Below, piece after piece: positions 43,254 to 52,204 of a DNA stretch of 64,000 bases. The notes under the pieces were generated by a model, which searched no databases, was not told the origin of the DNA, and saw nothing but the letters and a program-made list of their open reading frames with translations. Each line of letters begins with the position of its first letter. Within the stretch, counting starts at the first letter, position 1. Location of the stretch: the NCBI RefSeq assembly GCF_044891285.1, contig NZ_JAUIYO010000002.1:487762-551761 (forward strand), in the 5' to 3' direction. The position numbers and the translations under genes were made by a program. The stretch comes from Pseudobacillus lumedeiriae (GTDB lineage Bacteria > Bacillota > Bacilli > Bacillales > Domibacillaceae).

Positions 43254-44111
43254 ATGAAAATGCGGGTATCTGCTGTGCAATATCATTTGCATACGATTAC
43301 ATCTTTTGAAGAGTTTGCCGCCCAGTGCGAGCATTACATAAGAGCAGCCATGGAGTTTGATGCTGAATTTATTTTATTTCCAGAATTTTTTACGACGCAG
43401 CTGATGTCGATTGGTGATGAAAACGGGAAGCCGCTTGAGATTACTGATTTGCCAATGTTTACTGAGCAGTATACGGAATTATTCAAGAAGTTTGCCAAAA
43501 ATTATGACGTCCATATTATCGCCGGCACACATGTGATCAGCAAAGGAGATCGCATTCAAAACGTGGCACATTTATTTTACCCCGACGGCCGTGTAGGACA
43601 GCAGGCGAAGCTGCATATTACACCGGCGGAAGTAGAAGGCTGGAATATGGCTCAAGGGGACGATTTCCAAATTTTTGATACAGATAAAGGGAAAATCGCG
43701 ATTTTAACGTGCTATGATATTGAATTCCCTGAGATTGTGAGAATGGCGAAAGCGAAAGGGGCAGATGTCATTTTCTGTCCATCTTGTACAGATGACCGCC
43801 ATGGATTCTATCGTGTCCGCTATACGAGCCATGCGCGCGCAGTTGAAAACCAAGTGTATGTTGTTTTAACAGGTACAGTAGGTGCATTGCCAACTGTTGA
43901 TTTAATGCGGGCGAATTTTGGCCAGGCTGCTATTATCACACCGAATGATGTACCGTTCCCGCCGGCTGGCATTCTAGCAGAAGGAGTTATAAACGACGAT
44001 ATGCTGATTACAGCGGACCTTGACTTAGAACTGCTGGAACAAGTTCGGCAGAAGGGGTCAGTCACGACATGGCGCGATCGCCGTACTGATCTCTATCCTG
44101 ATTGGAATTGA
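43254..44111 (+). CDS. Carbon-nitrogen hydrolase (nitrilase superfamily)
   Basis: ATG 43254 follows AGAGGAGGATTGGCTC. The Glu-Lys-Cys triad is visible in LFPEFF, QAKLHITP and LTCYDIEFPE. Family length is normal for the catalytic domain (about 285 residues). The next gene is a GNAT. B. subtilis YhcX fuses an N-terminal GNAT to such a nitrilase, so these two genes probably form one functional unit. Substrate unknown, likely an amide. Confidence 0.9.
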   Translation: MKMRVSAVQYHLHTITSFEEFAAQCEHYIRAAMEFDAEFILFPEFFTTQLMSIGDENGKPLEITDLPMFTEQYTELFKKFAKNYDVHIIAGTHVISKGDRIQNVAHLFYPDGRVGQQAKLHITPAEVEGWNMAQGDDFQIFDTDKGKIAILTCYDIEFPEIVRMAKAKGADVIFCPSCTDDRHGFYRVRYTSHARAVENQVYVVLTGTVGALPTVDLMRANFGQAAIITPNDVPFPPAGILAEGVINDDMLITADLDLELLEQVRQKGSVTTWRDRRTDLYPDWN

Positions 44112-44120
44112 GGTGGGATG

Positions 44121-44789
44121 ATGTATAACAGCGAATTTCAGCTGTATGATAACGGTCGTCTCTTTAAGGCAGTTATTAGAAATTATACAGAAGCCGACTT
44201 TGATGCGTTAATTCAAATTCAGAGAGAATGCTTTCCTCCGCCTTTTCCTGAGGAGTTATGGTGGTCAAAGGAACAGTTAACGAATCATGTGAAGATTTTT
44301 CCTGAGGGGGCCGTCTGCATCGAATTAGATGGAGAAATCGTCGGCTCCATGACTTGCCTGCTCGTTCATTTTCAACCGGATGATCCGCCTCATACGTGGG
44401 AAGAAATTACGGACAACGGCTTTATTAGAAATCATGCATCCGACGGCAACACACTTTATGTAGTAGACATTAGCGTGAAGCCATCATGCCGCAAGCTGGG
44501 GCTCGGTAAATTAATGATGCAGGCGATGTATCAGACCGTCATCCATCTAAATATCGACCGTCTGCTCGGCGGCGGCCGGATGCCAGGGTTTTCACGGTAC
44601 GCCGGCGAGATAAGTGCGGACGAATATTTGCAGAAAGTGGTGGCAGGGCAGCTAAAAGATCCTGTAGTGACTTTCTTACTGAATTGCGGACGCGTGCCGA
44701 TTCGCCTTGAAAAAAATTATTTAGAAGATGAAGAGTCCCAGAACTGGGCTGCCTTGATGGAATGGAAAAACCCTTTTAAAAATAGGTGA
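44121..44789 (+). CDS. GNAT-family acetyltransferase, partner of the nitrilase
   Basis: The 222-residue product has FKAVIRNYTEADFDALIQIQ near the start and VVDISVKPSCRKLGLGKLMM as the acetyl-CoA loop. Of two adjacent ATGs, 44121 has better spacing from AGGTGG. It begins 9 bp after the nitrilase stop. It corresponds to the N-terminal half of YhcX. Confidence 0.88.
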   Translation: MYNSEFQLYDNGRLFKAVIRNYTEADFDALIQIQRECFPPPFPEELWWSKEQLTNHVKIFPEGAVCIELDGEIVGSMTCLLVHFQPDDPPHTWEEITDNGFIRNHASDGNTLYVVDISVKPSCRKLGLGKLMMQAMYQTVIHLNIDRLLGGGRMPGFSRYAGEISADEYLQKVVAGQLKDPVVTFLLNCGRVPIRLEKNYLEDEESQNWAALMEWKNPFKNR

Positions 44790-44815
44790 TATTACTGACT
44801 AGTATTAATTTTGCT

Positions 44816-44905
44816 CCTTTGTTGAATGGAGCGGAAGGTACGCGAGATTCCTGCGTAAAGCGAGACGCCTGCAGCGGAAATCAACAGGAGGAATTTAACA
44901 AAGCC
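44816..44905 (+). repeat. Dispersed intergenic repeat, partial copy
   Basis: TTTGTTGAATGGAGCGGAAGG at the left is followed by GCGAGACGCCTGCAGCGGAA and TCAACAGGAGGAATTTAACA at the right, then AAGCC. It lies just before the trp promoter. Confidence 0.75.
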
Positions 44906-44932
44906 TAAAAATAAAAATATTCAAATAATGGG

Positions 44933-44962
44933 TTGACTTGCGATATAAAATTAGTTTATGAT
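44933..44962 (+). promoter_or_regulatory. Promoter of the trp operon
   Basis: TTGACT (44933-44938), 18 bp spacer, TATGAT (44957-44962). It lies immediately upstream of two tandem T-boxes. Confidence 0.8.
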
Positions 44963-44969
44963 GAATTCA

Positions 44970-45256
44970 ACAAATGGAACGACTTATAGTAAGCGTTGAC
45001 GAAGAAGAGTAGCTTGAATGTATGCTTCAGAGAGCTGATGGTAGGTGAGAATCAGTGCAGATGTTCTAGTGAATGGCCTTCCGAGCTTCCGTACCGAACC
45101 CTTTTTGGCAGTAGGCTGCGGCGAACGTCTTATCGTTACAAAAGACAGGCATTCAGGCAACAGGCCTTGATGCTCTCAGAGTGGATTGCAGCAGCTGCAG
45201 TCAATAAAGGTGGTACCACGGCTCCCCGTCCTTTGCGATAGGGGGGCTTTTTGTGT
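44970..45256 (+). promoter_or_regulatory. Tryptophan T-box riboswitch 1
   Basis: Stem I has AGAGAGCTGATGG and GGTGAGAATCAGT, then specifier loop GTGAATGGCC with TGG (Trp) at 45074-45076. The T-box sequence AAAGGTGGTACCACGG lies at 45207-45222. The terminator GCTCCCC/GGGGGGC with a U-tract ends near 45255. Uncharged tRNA-Trp would stabilise the antiterminator. Confidence 0.93.
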
Positions 45257-45274
45257 TTTTTAACTATATAATGG

Positions 45275-45540
45275 AACTCAGTGATGAAGAAGAGTACGTT
45301 TGTGACGCGCGCAACAGAGAACCGGGATGGTGAGAGCCGGTGCCGTATATCAGACGGAATGGACTTCGGAGAGGCAGCAGGAAATGGCTGCCCGGCCTCC
45401 ACCGTTAACAGGAACCGGACACGGCGTTTTTTGCCGGCCGGACAAAGAGGAAGCTTTTTGCTTCAATGCGAGGTGGCACCGCGGTCAATCCGTCCTCCGC
45501 AGCAGTGATTGATTCACTTGCTGCGGAGGATTTTTTATTT
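45275..45540 (+). promoter_or_regulatory. Tryptophan T-box riboswitch 2 (tandem)
   Basis: A second complete T-box: specifier loop CGGAATGGACTTCGG with TGG at 45360-45362. The T-box core GCGAGGTGGCACCGCGG lies near 45469. A strong terminator, TCCTCCGCAGCA with TGCTGCGGAGGA plus U-run, lies at 45493-45537. Two serial leaders make read-through depend on two tRNA-sensing events. Confidence 0.95.
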
Positions 45541-45568
45541 AATATAAACGTTTAAGAGGTGGATAAAG

Positions 45569-46963
45569 ATGAAAATACAAGAGAAAATGCGTTATAAATT
45601 AAAAGAAATAGAAGGAGATATGCTGACTCCGATTATGCTTTATCATCAAATGAAAGGGGAAAAGAAATTTTTGCTTGAAAGCTCTTATAAGCATGAACAG
45701 AGCGGGCGTTATTCGTTTCTAGGAATGGACCCGGCAGCAGAGTATAAAGCAGCGGGCAGAGAAACAGAACGAATGAACTACCGTACAGGCATCCGCGAAT
45801 CCTCTTATGGCCACAGCCTTCATCAATTGAAAGAGCTGTTACATGAAAGAAAGACAGACGAGCATCCTTTTCCTTTCTTTGGCGGAGGTATTGGCTATAT
45901 TGGTTATGATGTGATGTTTCTCGATGAGGTGATAGGAGAACCGTTAGAAGATGAACTGAACATGCCGGATGTTCACTTTATGTTTTACGATACGTTCATT
46001 GTTTACGATCATTTATTGCAAAAGATCACACTCGCGGCCGTTGATTTGTTTGGCGACAGAACGGAAGCAGAGATGGAAGAGGCTTTAGTCAAACTAGAAC
46101 ATTGCGTGAATCATACGAGCCATCCGCAAGCATCAGAGTCTTTAGAAACACTAGTATTTACAGGTAATGTTGATCGGTCGCAATTCTGTGAAATGGTTGA
46201 AACAGCGAAACAGCATATTGTGCGCGGGGATATTTTTCAAGTTGTGCTTTCTCAGCGGCTCAAAGCAGCTTTTCACGGCAATCCTTTTTCGTTATATCGC
46301 CGACTGAGAACTTCTAATCCTTCGCCATACATGTTTTACATTGATTTTAAAGAATATACCGTCTTAGGCGTTTCACCAGAAAGTTTAATTCGGGTAAATG
46401 ACAAGGAAGTTGTAACGAACCCAATTGCCGGAACAAGACCCCGCGGCGCTGATGTGAGTGAAGATGCACAGTTAGAGAGGGAGCTGCTCAATGATGAAAA
46501 AGAAATGGCCGAGCACCGCATGCTTGTTGATTTAAGTCGTAACGACCTTGGCCGTGTATGTGAAATTGGAAGTGTTCATTTATCCAAATATCAGAAGATT
46601 GAAAAATATAAGCATGTGATGCACATCGTATCCGAGGTAACAGGGCAGCTAAAGCGGGACGTTCATCCGATTGATGCTTTATCTGCTTGTCTTCCGGCGG
46701 GCACGGTGTCCGGTGCACCGAAAATTCGTGCCATGCAAATTATTAATGATCTTGAATCGGCTAAACGCGGTCTGTACTCGGGAGCGGTTGGCTATATTTC
46801 ATCAAATGGCGATTTAGACTTTGCCTTGGCGATCCGGACAATGATCGTTAAAGACGATCAGGCATATGTACAAGCTGGAGCGGGTGTCGTATATGACTCG
46901 ATTCCGGAAAAAGAATACGAAGAAACGATGCATAAAGCAAAAGCATTGCTGGAGGTAAAATAA
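45569..46963 (+). CDS. trpE: Anthranilate synthase component I
   Basis: The 464-residue chorismate-utilising enzyme has LLESSYKHEQSGRYSFLG at the N-terminus (tryptophan-feedback region). The catalytic part has GDIFQVVLSQRLK, PNPIAGTRPRG-like NPIAGTRPRGADVSEDAQLE, DLSRNDLGRV and AGTVSGAPKIRAM. It makes anthranilate with the TrpG amidotransferase. It lies just after the second T-box and ends one base into trpGD. Confidence 0.97.
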   Translation: MKIQEKMRYKLKEIEGDMLTPIMLYHQMKGEKKFLLESSYKHEQSGRYSFLGMDPAAEYKAAGRETERMNYRTGIRESSYGHSLHQLKELLHERKTDEHPFPFFGGGIGYIGYDVMFLDEVIGEPLEDELNMPDVHFMFYDTFIVYDHLLQKITLAAVDLFGDRTEAEMEEALVKLEHCVNHTSHPQASESLETLVFTGNVDRSQFCEMVETAKQHIVRGDIFQVVLSQRLKAAFHGNPFSLYRRLRTSNPSPYMFYIDFKEYTVLGVSPESLIRVNDKEVVTNPIAGTRPRGADVSEDAQLERELLNDEKEMAEHRMLVDLSRNDLGRVCEIGSVHLSKYQKIEKYKHVMHIVSEVTGQLKRDVHPIDALSACLPAGTVSGAPKIRAMQIINDLESAKRGLYSGAVGYISSNGDLDFALAIRTMIVKDDQAYVQAGAGVVYDSIPEKEYEETMHKAKALLEVK

Positions 46964-48576
46964 TGATTCTACTTATCGATAACTATGATTCTTTTACGTA
47001 TAATTTGTATCAGCAAATTGGCTCTTTAGGGAAAAATGTGCGGGTCGTACGCAACGATGAAATCACGCTTGAAGAAATTGAAGCGCTTGAACCAGAAGCG
47101 ATCGTCTTATCACCGGGGCCTGGCACACCAGAAGAAGCGGGTATCTGTATTGAAGTCGTCCGCAGTTTCTTTCACCGTATTCCGATTCTTGGCATTTGTC
47201 TTGGGCACCAGGCGATTGCGGCTGCGTTTGGGGCAAAAATTAAACGGGCAAAAACGATTAAGCATGGAAAGATTTCACTTATTAAACATGACGGCAAAGG
47301 ATTGTTCCAGTCGCTGTCTGGCCCTGTGCCGGTGATGCGTTATCATTCACTTTCTGTTGAGCAAGAATCGCTTCCTCCGAAGCTTGAGGTGCTTGCCACA
47401 TCCGCCGATGATGAAGAAATTATGGCGATTCGTCATCGGGAATATCCAGTGTATGGACTGCAGTTTCATCCAGAATCGATCGGAACGAAATCAGGGACGG
47501 ATATTATTCAGCAATTTTTCCGCCAATATCGGAAGGAGAAAAATATGAAAAAATATTTAATGAAGCTTTCGGACCGGCAGGCACTTGAAGAAACAGAAAT
47601 GAAAGAAGCGATCGAAGAAATTTTACAGGAAGATGCAACAGACAGCGAAATTGCTGCTTTTCTCGTTTCGTTAAAAGCAAAAGGTGAAACAGTAGAGGAA
47701 ATAGCGATGCTTGTCAACGTGCTGCGGCAAAATGCGCTCGGTGCAGGGAAGCCAATGTCAGGCGTCATGGATAACTGCGGAACAGGCGGAGACGGTTCGC
47801 AAAGCTTTAACATTAGTACAACATCCGCTTTTGTCCTGGCTGGAGCCGGTGTGAAAATTGCTAAGCATGGGAACCGCAGTGTTTCTAGTAAAACGGGCAG
47901 CGCGGATGTGCTAGAGCATTTGGGTATTTCCCTTGATTATATGGACGGAGAAGTAGATGAACTACTAGAAGAAAACGGCATTGCTTTCTTATTTGCTCCT
48001 CATGTTCATCCGAAAATGAAACGGATCATGAAAGTGCGCCGTGATTTAAAGATTCCGACGATTTTCAACTTGATTGGTCCGCTGACGAATCCTGTTCAGC
48101 TCGATACACAGTTGCTAGGTATTTATCGCCGCGATATGATGGAGATGATGGCCCATGTGCTTGGTCGTCTCGGAAGAAAACGGGCAGTCGTTGTCAATGG
48201 TGCAGGCTATATGGATGAAGCGTCACTGGCAGGAGAAAATCATTTGATTTTATTAGAAAATGGTCAAACGACAAAAATGATCGTTACGCCAGAAGAAGCA
48301 GGGCTTCCTGTGTATGACTTGGATGCGATTCGCGGCGGCGAAGCGAAAGAAAACGCAGAAATATTAAAAAGAATTCTTGAAGGGGAAAAAGGCGCCCCGC
48401 GTGACACGGTCTTGTTGAACGCAGGAATCGGACTGTTTGCGAACGGAAAGGCAAAAACGATTCAAGAAGGTATTCAACTAGCGAAAGAGAGTATTGATTC
48501 AGGTGCGGCTTTATCGAAGCTTCATTATTTAATAGATTATTCGAAACAGCAGAAGAAGGCAGGGGTTCTGGTATGA
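46963..48576 (+). CDS. trpGD: Fused glutamine amidotransferase-anthranilate phosphoribosyltransferase (TrpG-TrpD)
   Basis: The single 537-residue frame joins TrpG (about 1-190: IDNYDSFTYNL, GICLGHQAIA with the nucleophile Cys, and GLQFHPESI) to TrpD (about 194-537: MDNCGTGGDGSQSFN, KHGNRSVSSKTGSADVLE, IFNLIGPLTNP). E. coli has the same order of domains in one chain, while Bacillus usually encodes them separately. The junction RKEKNMKKYLMKLSD contains GGAAGGAG followed by ATG 47545, so a separate TrpD might also be started internally. No stop codon lies between the halves. Confidence 0.93.
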   Translation: MILLIDNYDSFTYNLYQQIGSLGKNVRVVRNDEITLEEIEALEPEAIVLSPGPGTPEEAGICIEVVRSFFHRIPILGICLGHQAIAAAFGAKIKRAKTIKHGKISLIKHDGKGLFQSLSGPVPVMRYHSLSVEQESLPPKLEVLATSADDEEIMAIRHREYPVYGLQFHPESIGTKSGTDIIQQFFRQYRKEKNMKKYLMKLSDRQALEETEMKEAIEEILQEDATDSEIAAFLVSLKAKGETVEEIAMLVNVLRQNALGAGKPMSGVMDNCGTGGDGSQSFNISTTSAFVLAGAGVKIAKHGNRSVSSKTGSADVLEHLGISLDYMDGEVDELLEENGIAFLFAPHVHPKMKRIMKVRRDLKIPTIFNLIGPLTNPVQLDTQLLGIYRRDMMEMMAHVLGRLGRKRAVVVNGAGYMDEASLAGENHLILLENGQTTKMIVTPEEAGLPVYDLDAIRGGEAKENAEILKRILEGEKGAPRDTVLLNAGIGLFANGKAKTIQEGIQLAKESIDSGAALSKLHYLIDYSKQQKKAGVLV

Positions 48577-49352
48577 GTACAACTATTTTAGACAAAATTT
48601 TGGCTAAGAAACGAGAAGAAGTCCAATTGTTGAAAGAAACGTTTCAAGCAACTACAAAGGAAGAAAGTAGACCAAGGAGATCTTTATACGACCGTTTTTA
48701 CCAATCAGAAAAAATGAATATTATTTCTGAGATTAAAAGAGCCTCTCCGTCTAAAGGAGCCATCAATATGGGTGTGGATCCTATGAAACAGGCAAAAGAA
48801 TATGAAGAAAGCGGAGCCGATGCGATTTCTGTTTTAACAGATGAACCATTTTTCAAAGGCACGATGAACGATTTACAAGCCGTGCGTCAAGTCGTCAATG
48901 TGCCAGTGTTATGTAAAGACTTCATTATTGATGCGATTCAGATTGACCGGGCGAAAGCAGCCGGTGCCGATGTAATTCTATTAATTGCGGCCGCTCTTCA
49001 ACAGGAACAGCTGCAGTATCTTCATTCATATGCAAAAGAGCAAAGGCTTGATGTGCTGCTTGAGGTTCATAATGAGGAAGAAATGGAACGGGCCTTTTTA
49101 GTAGACGCCGATGTCATTGGAATTAACAATCGCGACCTAAAGAGCTTTACGGTTGATCTGGGAATCACAGAGCGCCTCTTGAACGCGTACTTGCATCCGG
49201 AAAAAGTATTTATTGCGGAAAGCGGCATTCAGACAACAGCCGATGTAGAAAGAGTGAAGCAGGCCGGTGCGAAGGGAATATTAGTCGGCGAAACATTTAT
49301 GAAAAGCGGAGATATTTCTAAAACGTTCCATGAGTTGAAAATCAGTCTATGA
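48573..49352 (+). CDS. trpC: Indole-3-glycerol phosphate synthase
   Basis: The 259-residue TIM barrel has IISEIKRASPSKGAIN (catalytic Lys), DAISVLTDEPFFKGTM, LCKDFIIDAIQI, GINNRDLKSF and IAESGIQ. It overlaps trpGD by four bases. Confidence 0.97.
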   Translation: MSTTILDKILAKKREEVQLLKETFQATTKEESRPRRSLYDRFYQSEKMNIISEIKRASPSKGAINMGVDPMKQAKEYEESGADAISVLTDEPFFKGTMNDLQAVRQVVNVPVLCKDFIIDAIQIDRAKAAGADVILLIAAALQQEQLQYLHSYAKEQRLDVLLEVHNEEEMERAFLVDADVIGINNRDLKSFTVDLGITERLLNAYLHPEKVFIAESGIQTTADVERVKQAGAKGILVGETFMKSGDISKTFHELKISL

Positions 49353-49362
49353 GGTGGGCAAG

Positions 49363-49977
49363 ATGAAAGTGAAAATATGCGGCATTCGTGACCTTGAAAC
49401 CGCCCTTTATGCGAAGGAGATCGGTACGGACTTTATTGGCTTCGTCTTCGCTAAAAGCAAGCGGCAGATCACAGCCGAACAGGCGGGAAAGATTGCGGCT
49501 GGTGTAAGTGAGGGACCATTAAAAGTCGGTGTATTCGTGAATGAGACTCTTCGTGAAATAGAAGCAATTGCCGAACAGTCTTCGCTGGATATGATCCAGC
49601 TTCATGGAGATGAACCGCCCCAGTTCGCGAGACAGCTCGCTTTACCGGTTATCAAAGCGTTCAGTTTTCAAAAAGGCGCCCGTCTTTCAGATATGCTCAG
49701 CTATCCGGCGGATTTTATTTTATTGGACAGCCCGGTGGGCCCTTATCGTGGCGGCAATGGTACGTCTTTCGACTGGACACTTTTGCAAAACGAAACGTTT
49801 GACCGCTCCCGTCTCATTTTGGCCGGCGGTTTAAATAAAGACAATGCAGCAGAAGCAATTGATATCGTTCAGCCATTTGCTGTCGATGTTTCAAGCGGCG
49901 TGGAAACGAACGGAGTAAAAGATCAAGAAAAAATGAAACAGTTTATTCAAACAGCGAAGGGAGTAACGAAAAGATGA
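49363..49977 (+). CDS. trpF: Phosphoribosylanthranilate isomerase
   Basis: About 204 residues. ATG 49363 follows GAGGTGG and is preferred to the GTG at 49354. KVKICGIRDLETALYAKEIG contains the catalytic Cys; IQLHGDE and the phosphate-binding LAGGLNKDN and VDVSSGVET follow. It overlaps trpB by four bases. Confidence 0.96.
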   Translation: MKVKICGIRDLETALYAKEIGTDFIGFVFAKSKRQITAEQAGKIAAGVSEGPLKVGVFVNETLREIEAIAEQSSLDMIQLHGDEPPQFARQLALPVIKAFSFQKGARLSDMLSYPADFILLDSPVGPYRGGNGTSFDWTLLQNETFDRSRLILAGGLNKDNAAEAIDIVQPFAVDVSSGVETNGVKDQEKMKQFIQTAKGVTKR

Positions 49978-51179
49978 CTACATATATACAACCAGATGAG
50001 CGAGGGCATTTTGGAGAATTTGGCGGCAGATACGTTCCCGAAACATTAATGCAGGCCGTTCTTGAATTAGAAGAAGCATACGGAGAGGCGATGAAAGACC
50101 CGTCATTTTTACAAGAATTGAATGAGTATTTAACCGATTATGTCGGCCGGGAAAATCCGCTTTACTTCGCCCGCAATTTAACGGAAAAGCTTGGCGGAGC
50201 GAAGATTTATTTGAAACGCGAAGATTTGAACCATACAGGCGCCCATAAAATTAATAATACGATCGGTCAGGCACTTTTAGCTGTGCGCATGGGGAAAAAG
50301 AAAGTCGTTGCGGAAACAGGAGCTGGTCAGCATGGAGTAGCTACCGCCACTGTCAGTGCACTGCTTAACCTGGAATGTGTCATCTTTATGGGAGAAGAAG
50401 ATATTCGCCGCCAAAAGCTAAACGTATTCCGAATGGAGCTGTTAGGAGCAAAAGTGGTAGGTGTCAGCCAAGGGAGCGGCACATTAAAAGATGCGGTAAA
50501 CGAAGCGCTGCGTTATTGGGTAGCGAATGTGGAAGATACCCATTACATTATGGGATCTGTACTCGGCCCGCATCCGTTTCCACAAATGGTCCGCGATTTC
50601 CAAAGTGTAATCGGTTCCGAAACGAAAGAACAGATGATGAAAAAAGAAGGCAAACTTCCAGAAGCAGTCGTTGCCTGCATCGGCGGCGGCAGTAATGCGA
50701 TGGGAATGTTCTATCCATTTATCAATGATAAAGACGTCAAATTATATGGTGTAGAAGCTGCGGGGAGCGGCGTTGAGACAGATGAACATGCCGCGTCTCT
50801 GACAAAAGGAAAAATCGGTGTACTCCATGGCAGTAAAATGTATCTTTTACAGGATGAGGACGGACAAATCCAGGAAGCTCACTCGATTTCAGCGGGCCTT
50901 GATTATCCGGGTGTCGGACCGGAACACAGTCTGTTGAAAGACATTGGCCGTGTGGAATATACCGCTATAACGGATAAAGAAGCACTAGAAGGATTTAAAT
51001 TGCTGACAAAGACAGAAGGAATCATTCCTGCTTTGGAAAGCTCACATGCCATTGCGTACGCAGCTAAGCTGGCAAAGACAATGGGCAAAGACGAATGCAT
51101 CGCTGTTTGCTTATCTGGCCGTGGCGACAAGGACGTTGAAGCCATTCAAGCAAGACTAGGAGGAGAACAAGGTGAGTAA
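49974..51179 (+). CDS. trpB: Tryptophan synthase beta subunit
   Basis: The 401-residue product has the PLP lysine in REDLNHTGAHKINNTIGQAL. The GAGQHGVATATV loop, CIGGGSNAMGMF phosphate-binding loop and C-terminal CLSGRGDKDV follow. It condenses indole with serine. trpA starts eight bases before its end. Confidence 0.98.
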   Translation: MTTYIQPDERGHFGEFGGRYVPETLMQAVLELEEAYGEAMKDPSFLQELNEYLTDYVGRENPLYFARNLTEKLGGAKIYLKREDLNHTGAHKINNTIGQALLAVRMGKKKVVAETGAGQHGVATATVSALLNLECVIFMGEEDIRRQKLNVFRMELLGAKVVGVSQGSGTLKDAVNEALRYWVANVEDTHYIMGSVLGPHPFPQMVRDFQSVIGSETKEQMMKKEGKLPEAVVACIGGGSNAMGMFYPFINDKDVKLYGVEAAGSGVETDEHAASLTKGKIGVLHGSKMYLLQDEDGQIQEAHSISAGLDYPGVGPEHSLLKDIGRVEYTAITDKEALEGFKLLTKTEGIIPALESSHAIAYAAKLAKTMGKDECIAVCLSGRGDKDVEAIQARLGGEQGE

Positions 51180-51957
51180 ACATAAATTAACAGAAGCGTT
51201 CCAAGCTGTGCAGAATAAAGATAAAAAGGCGTTTGTCCCTTATATTATGGCTGGTGACGGCGGCCTTGCTGCTTTGAAAGATCAGCTGCTTTATTTGCAG
51301 GAAATTGGTGTTACAGCAGCGGAAATCGGCATTCCTTTTTCTGATCCGGTCGCTGACGGCCCTGTCATTCAGGAAGCAGGAAAACGGGCACTTGCACACG
51401 GTGTTACTTTACGGGGGGTGCTGGATTATTTAGCTGCTCATAAAGAGGCTATTACGATACCCATTATCCTTATGACGTACTTAAATCCGGTAATTCAATA
51501 TGGAGCGGAATCATTCGCCGAGGACAGCCATAAAGCAGGGGTATCAGGAGTGATTATACCAGACATGCCGCTTGAAGAAGAAGTAGAAGTGAGTGAAGCA
51601 TTGAAAAAGAACGATCTTGCTTTGATTCGCTTAGTCACATTGACAAGCCCTGAAGAACGAGTAGCCAAAATTACAGATGGAGCAGAAGGCTTTATTTATG
51701 CGGTAACGGTAAAAGGGACAACAGGCGTGCGGACGAGCTACCAGGATGACGTAGCGTCTTATTTGCAGCGGATTAAAGCAAAGAGCCCAGTCCCTGTTCT
51801 AGCAGGATTCGGTGTATCTTCTAAAGAACAAGCGGAAGAACTCAGCAGACATTGTGACGGCGTTATTGTCGGCAGTAAAATTGTTGAATTATTTCATAAG
51901 GGGCAGCGAGAAGAAATTAAACAGCTGTTCCCTCATGCCGCTGTAAGCGCTAATTAA
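51172..51957 (+). CDS. trpA: Tryptophan synthase alpha subunit
   Basis: The 261-residue TIM barrel has the catalytic Glu in AAEIGIPFSDPVADGPVIQE, the Asp in GVIIPDMPLEE and phosphate-binding GFGVSSKEQ. GTG start lies behind AGGAGAACAAG. It is the last gene of the trp operon. Confidence 0.97.
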   Translation: MSKHKLTEAFQAVQNKDKKAFVPYIMAGDGGLAALKDQLLYLQEIGVTAAEIGIPFSDPVADGPVIQEAGKRALAHGVTLRGVLDYLAAHKEAITIPIILMTYLNPVIQYGAESFAEDSHKAGVSGVIIPDMPLEEEVEVSEALKKNDLALIRLVTLTSPEERVAKITDGAEGFIYAVTVKGTTGVRTSYQDDVASYLQRIKAKSPVPVLAGFGVSSKEQAEELSRHCDGVIVGSKIVELFHKGQREEIKQLFPHAAVSAN

Positions 51958-51982
51958 TCTATAAGGATATTTTAAAAGAGTC

Positions 51983-52062
51983 TGACCTCACGTTCTATCA
52001 TTGCCGGGGATTGGGGTGAATAGTTGTTTGTGAGGTCTGACACTTTGTTTTTATTTGTTTAA
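51983..52062 (+). terminator. Possible terminator of the trp operon
   Basis: GACCTCAC (from about 51983) and GTGAGGTC (about 52031) can pair, and TTTGTTTTTATTT follows. The loop is long, so confidence is modest. Confidence 0.45.
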
Positions 52063-52100
52063 AAATCTGTTTTTTCTGCAATTTGAATTTTTACGCTTTT

Positions 52101-52145
52101 TTGAAAGCGCTTCCTATTGACTGCATATAAGCTGGGTGGTATCAT
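52101..52145 (+). promoter_or_regulatory. cre site and sigma-A-like promoter with no gene downstream
   Basis: TTGAAAGCGCTTCCT (52101-52115) fits the CcpA cre consensus WTGNAANCGNWNNCW fully. TTGACT (52117-52122), 17 bp spacer and TATCAT (52140-52145) follow directly. The transcript would run antisense into ylmA. Confidence 0.5.
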
Positions 52146-52179
52146 CCTTTCTTTTGTTGATGATCCGTTTCCCCAGCTT
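52129..52179 (+). other. Hairpin downstream of the orphan promoter
   Basis: AAGCTGGG pairs with CCCAGCTT, and inner GGTATCATC pairs with GATGATCC with one bulge. No U-run follows, so it is not a normal terminator. Confidence 0.45.
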
Positions 52180-52204
52180 TCATCCGTGATTGGGCAAGAG
52201 CTGT

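Noticed and set aside
45136..45512. Short open frames on both strands upstream of trpE
   Set aside because: They overlap the tandem T-boxes; the conserved RNA motifs explain the sequence.
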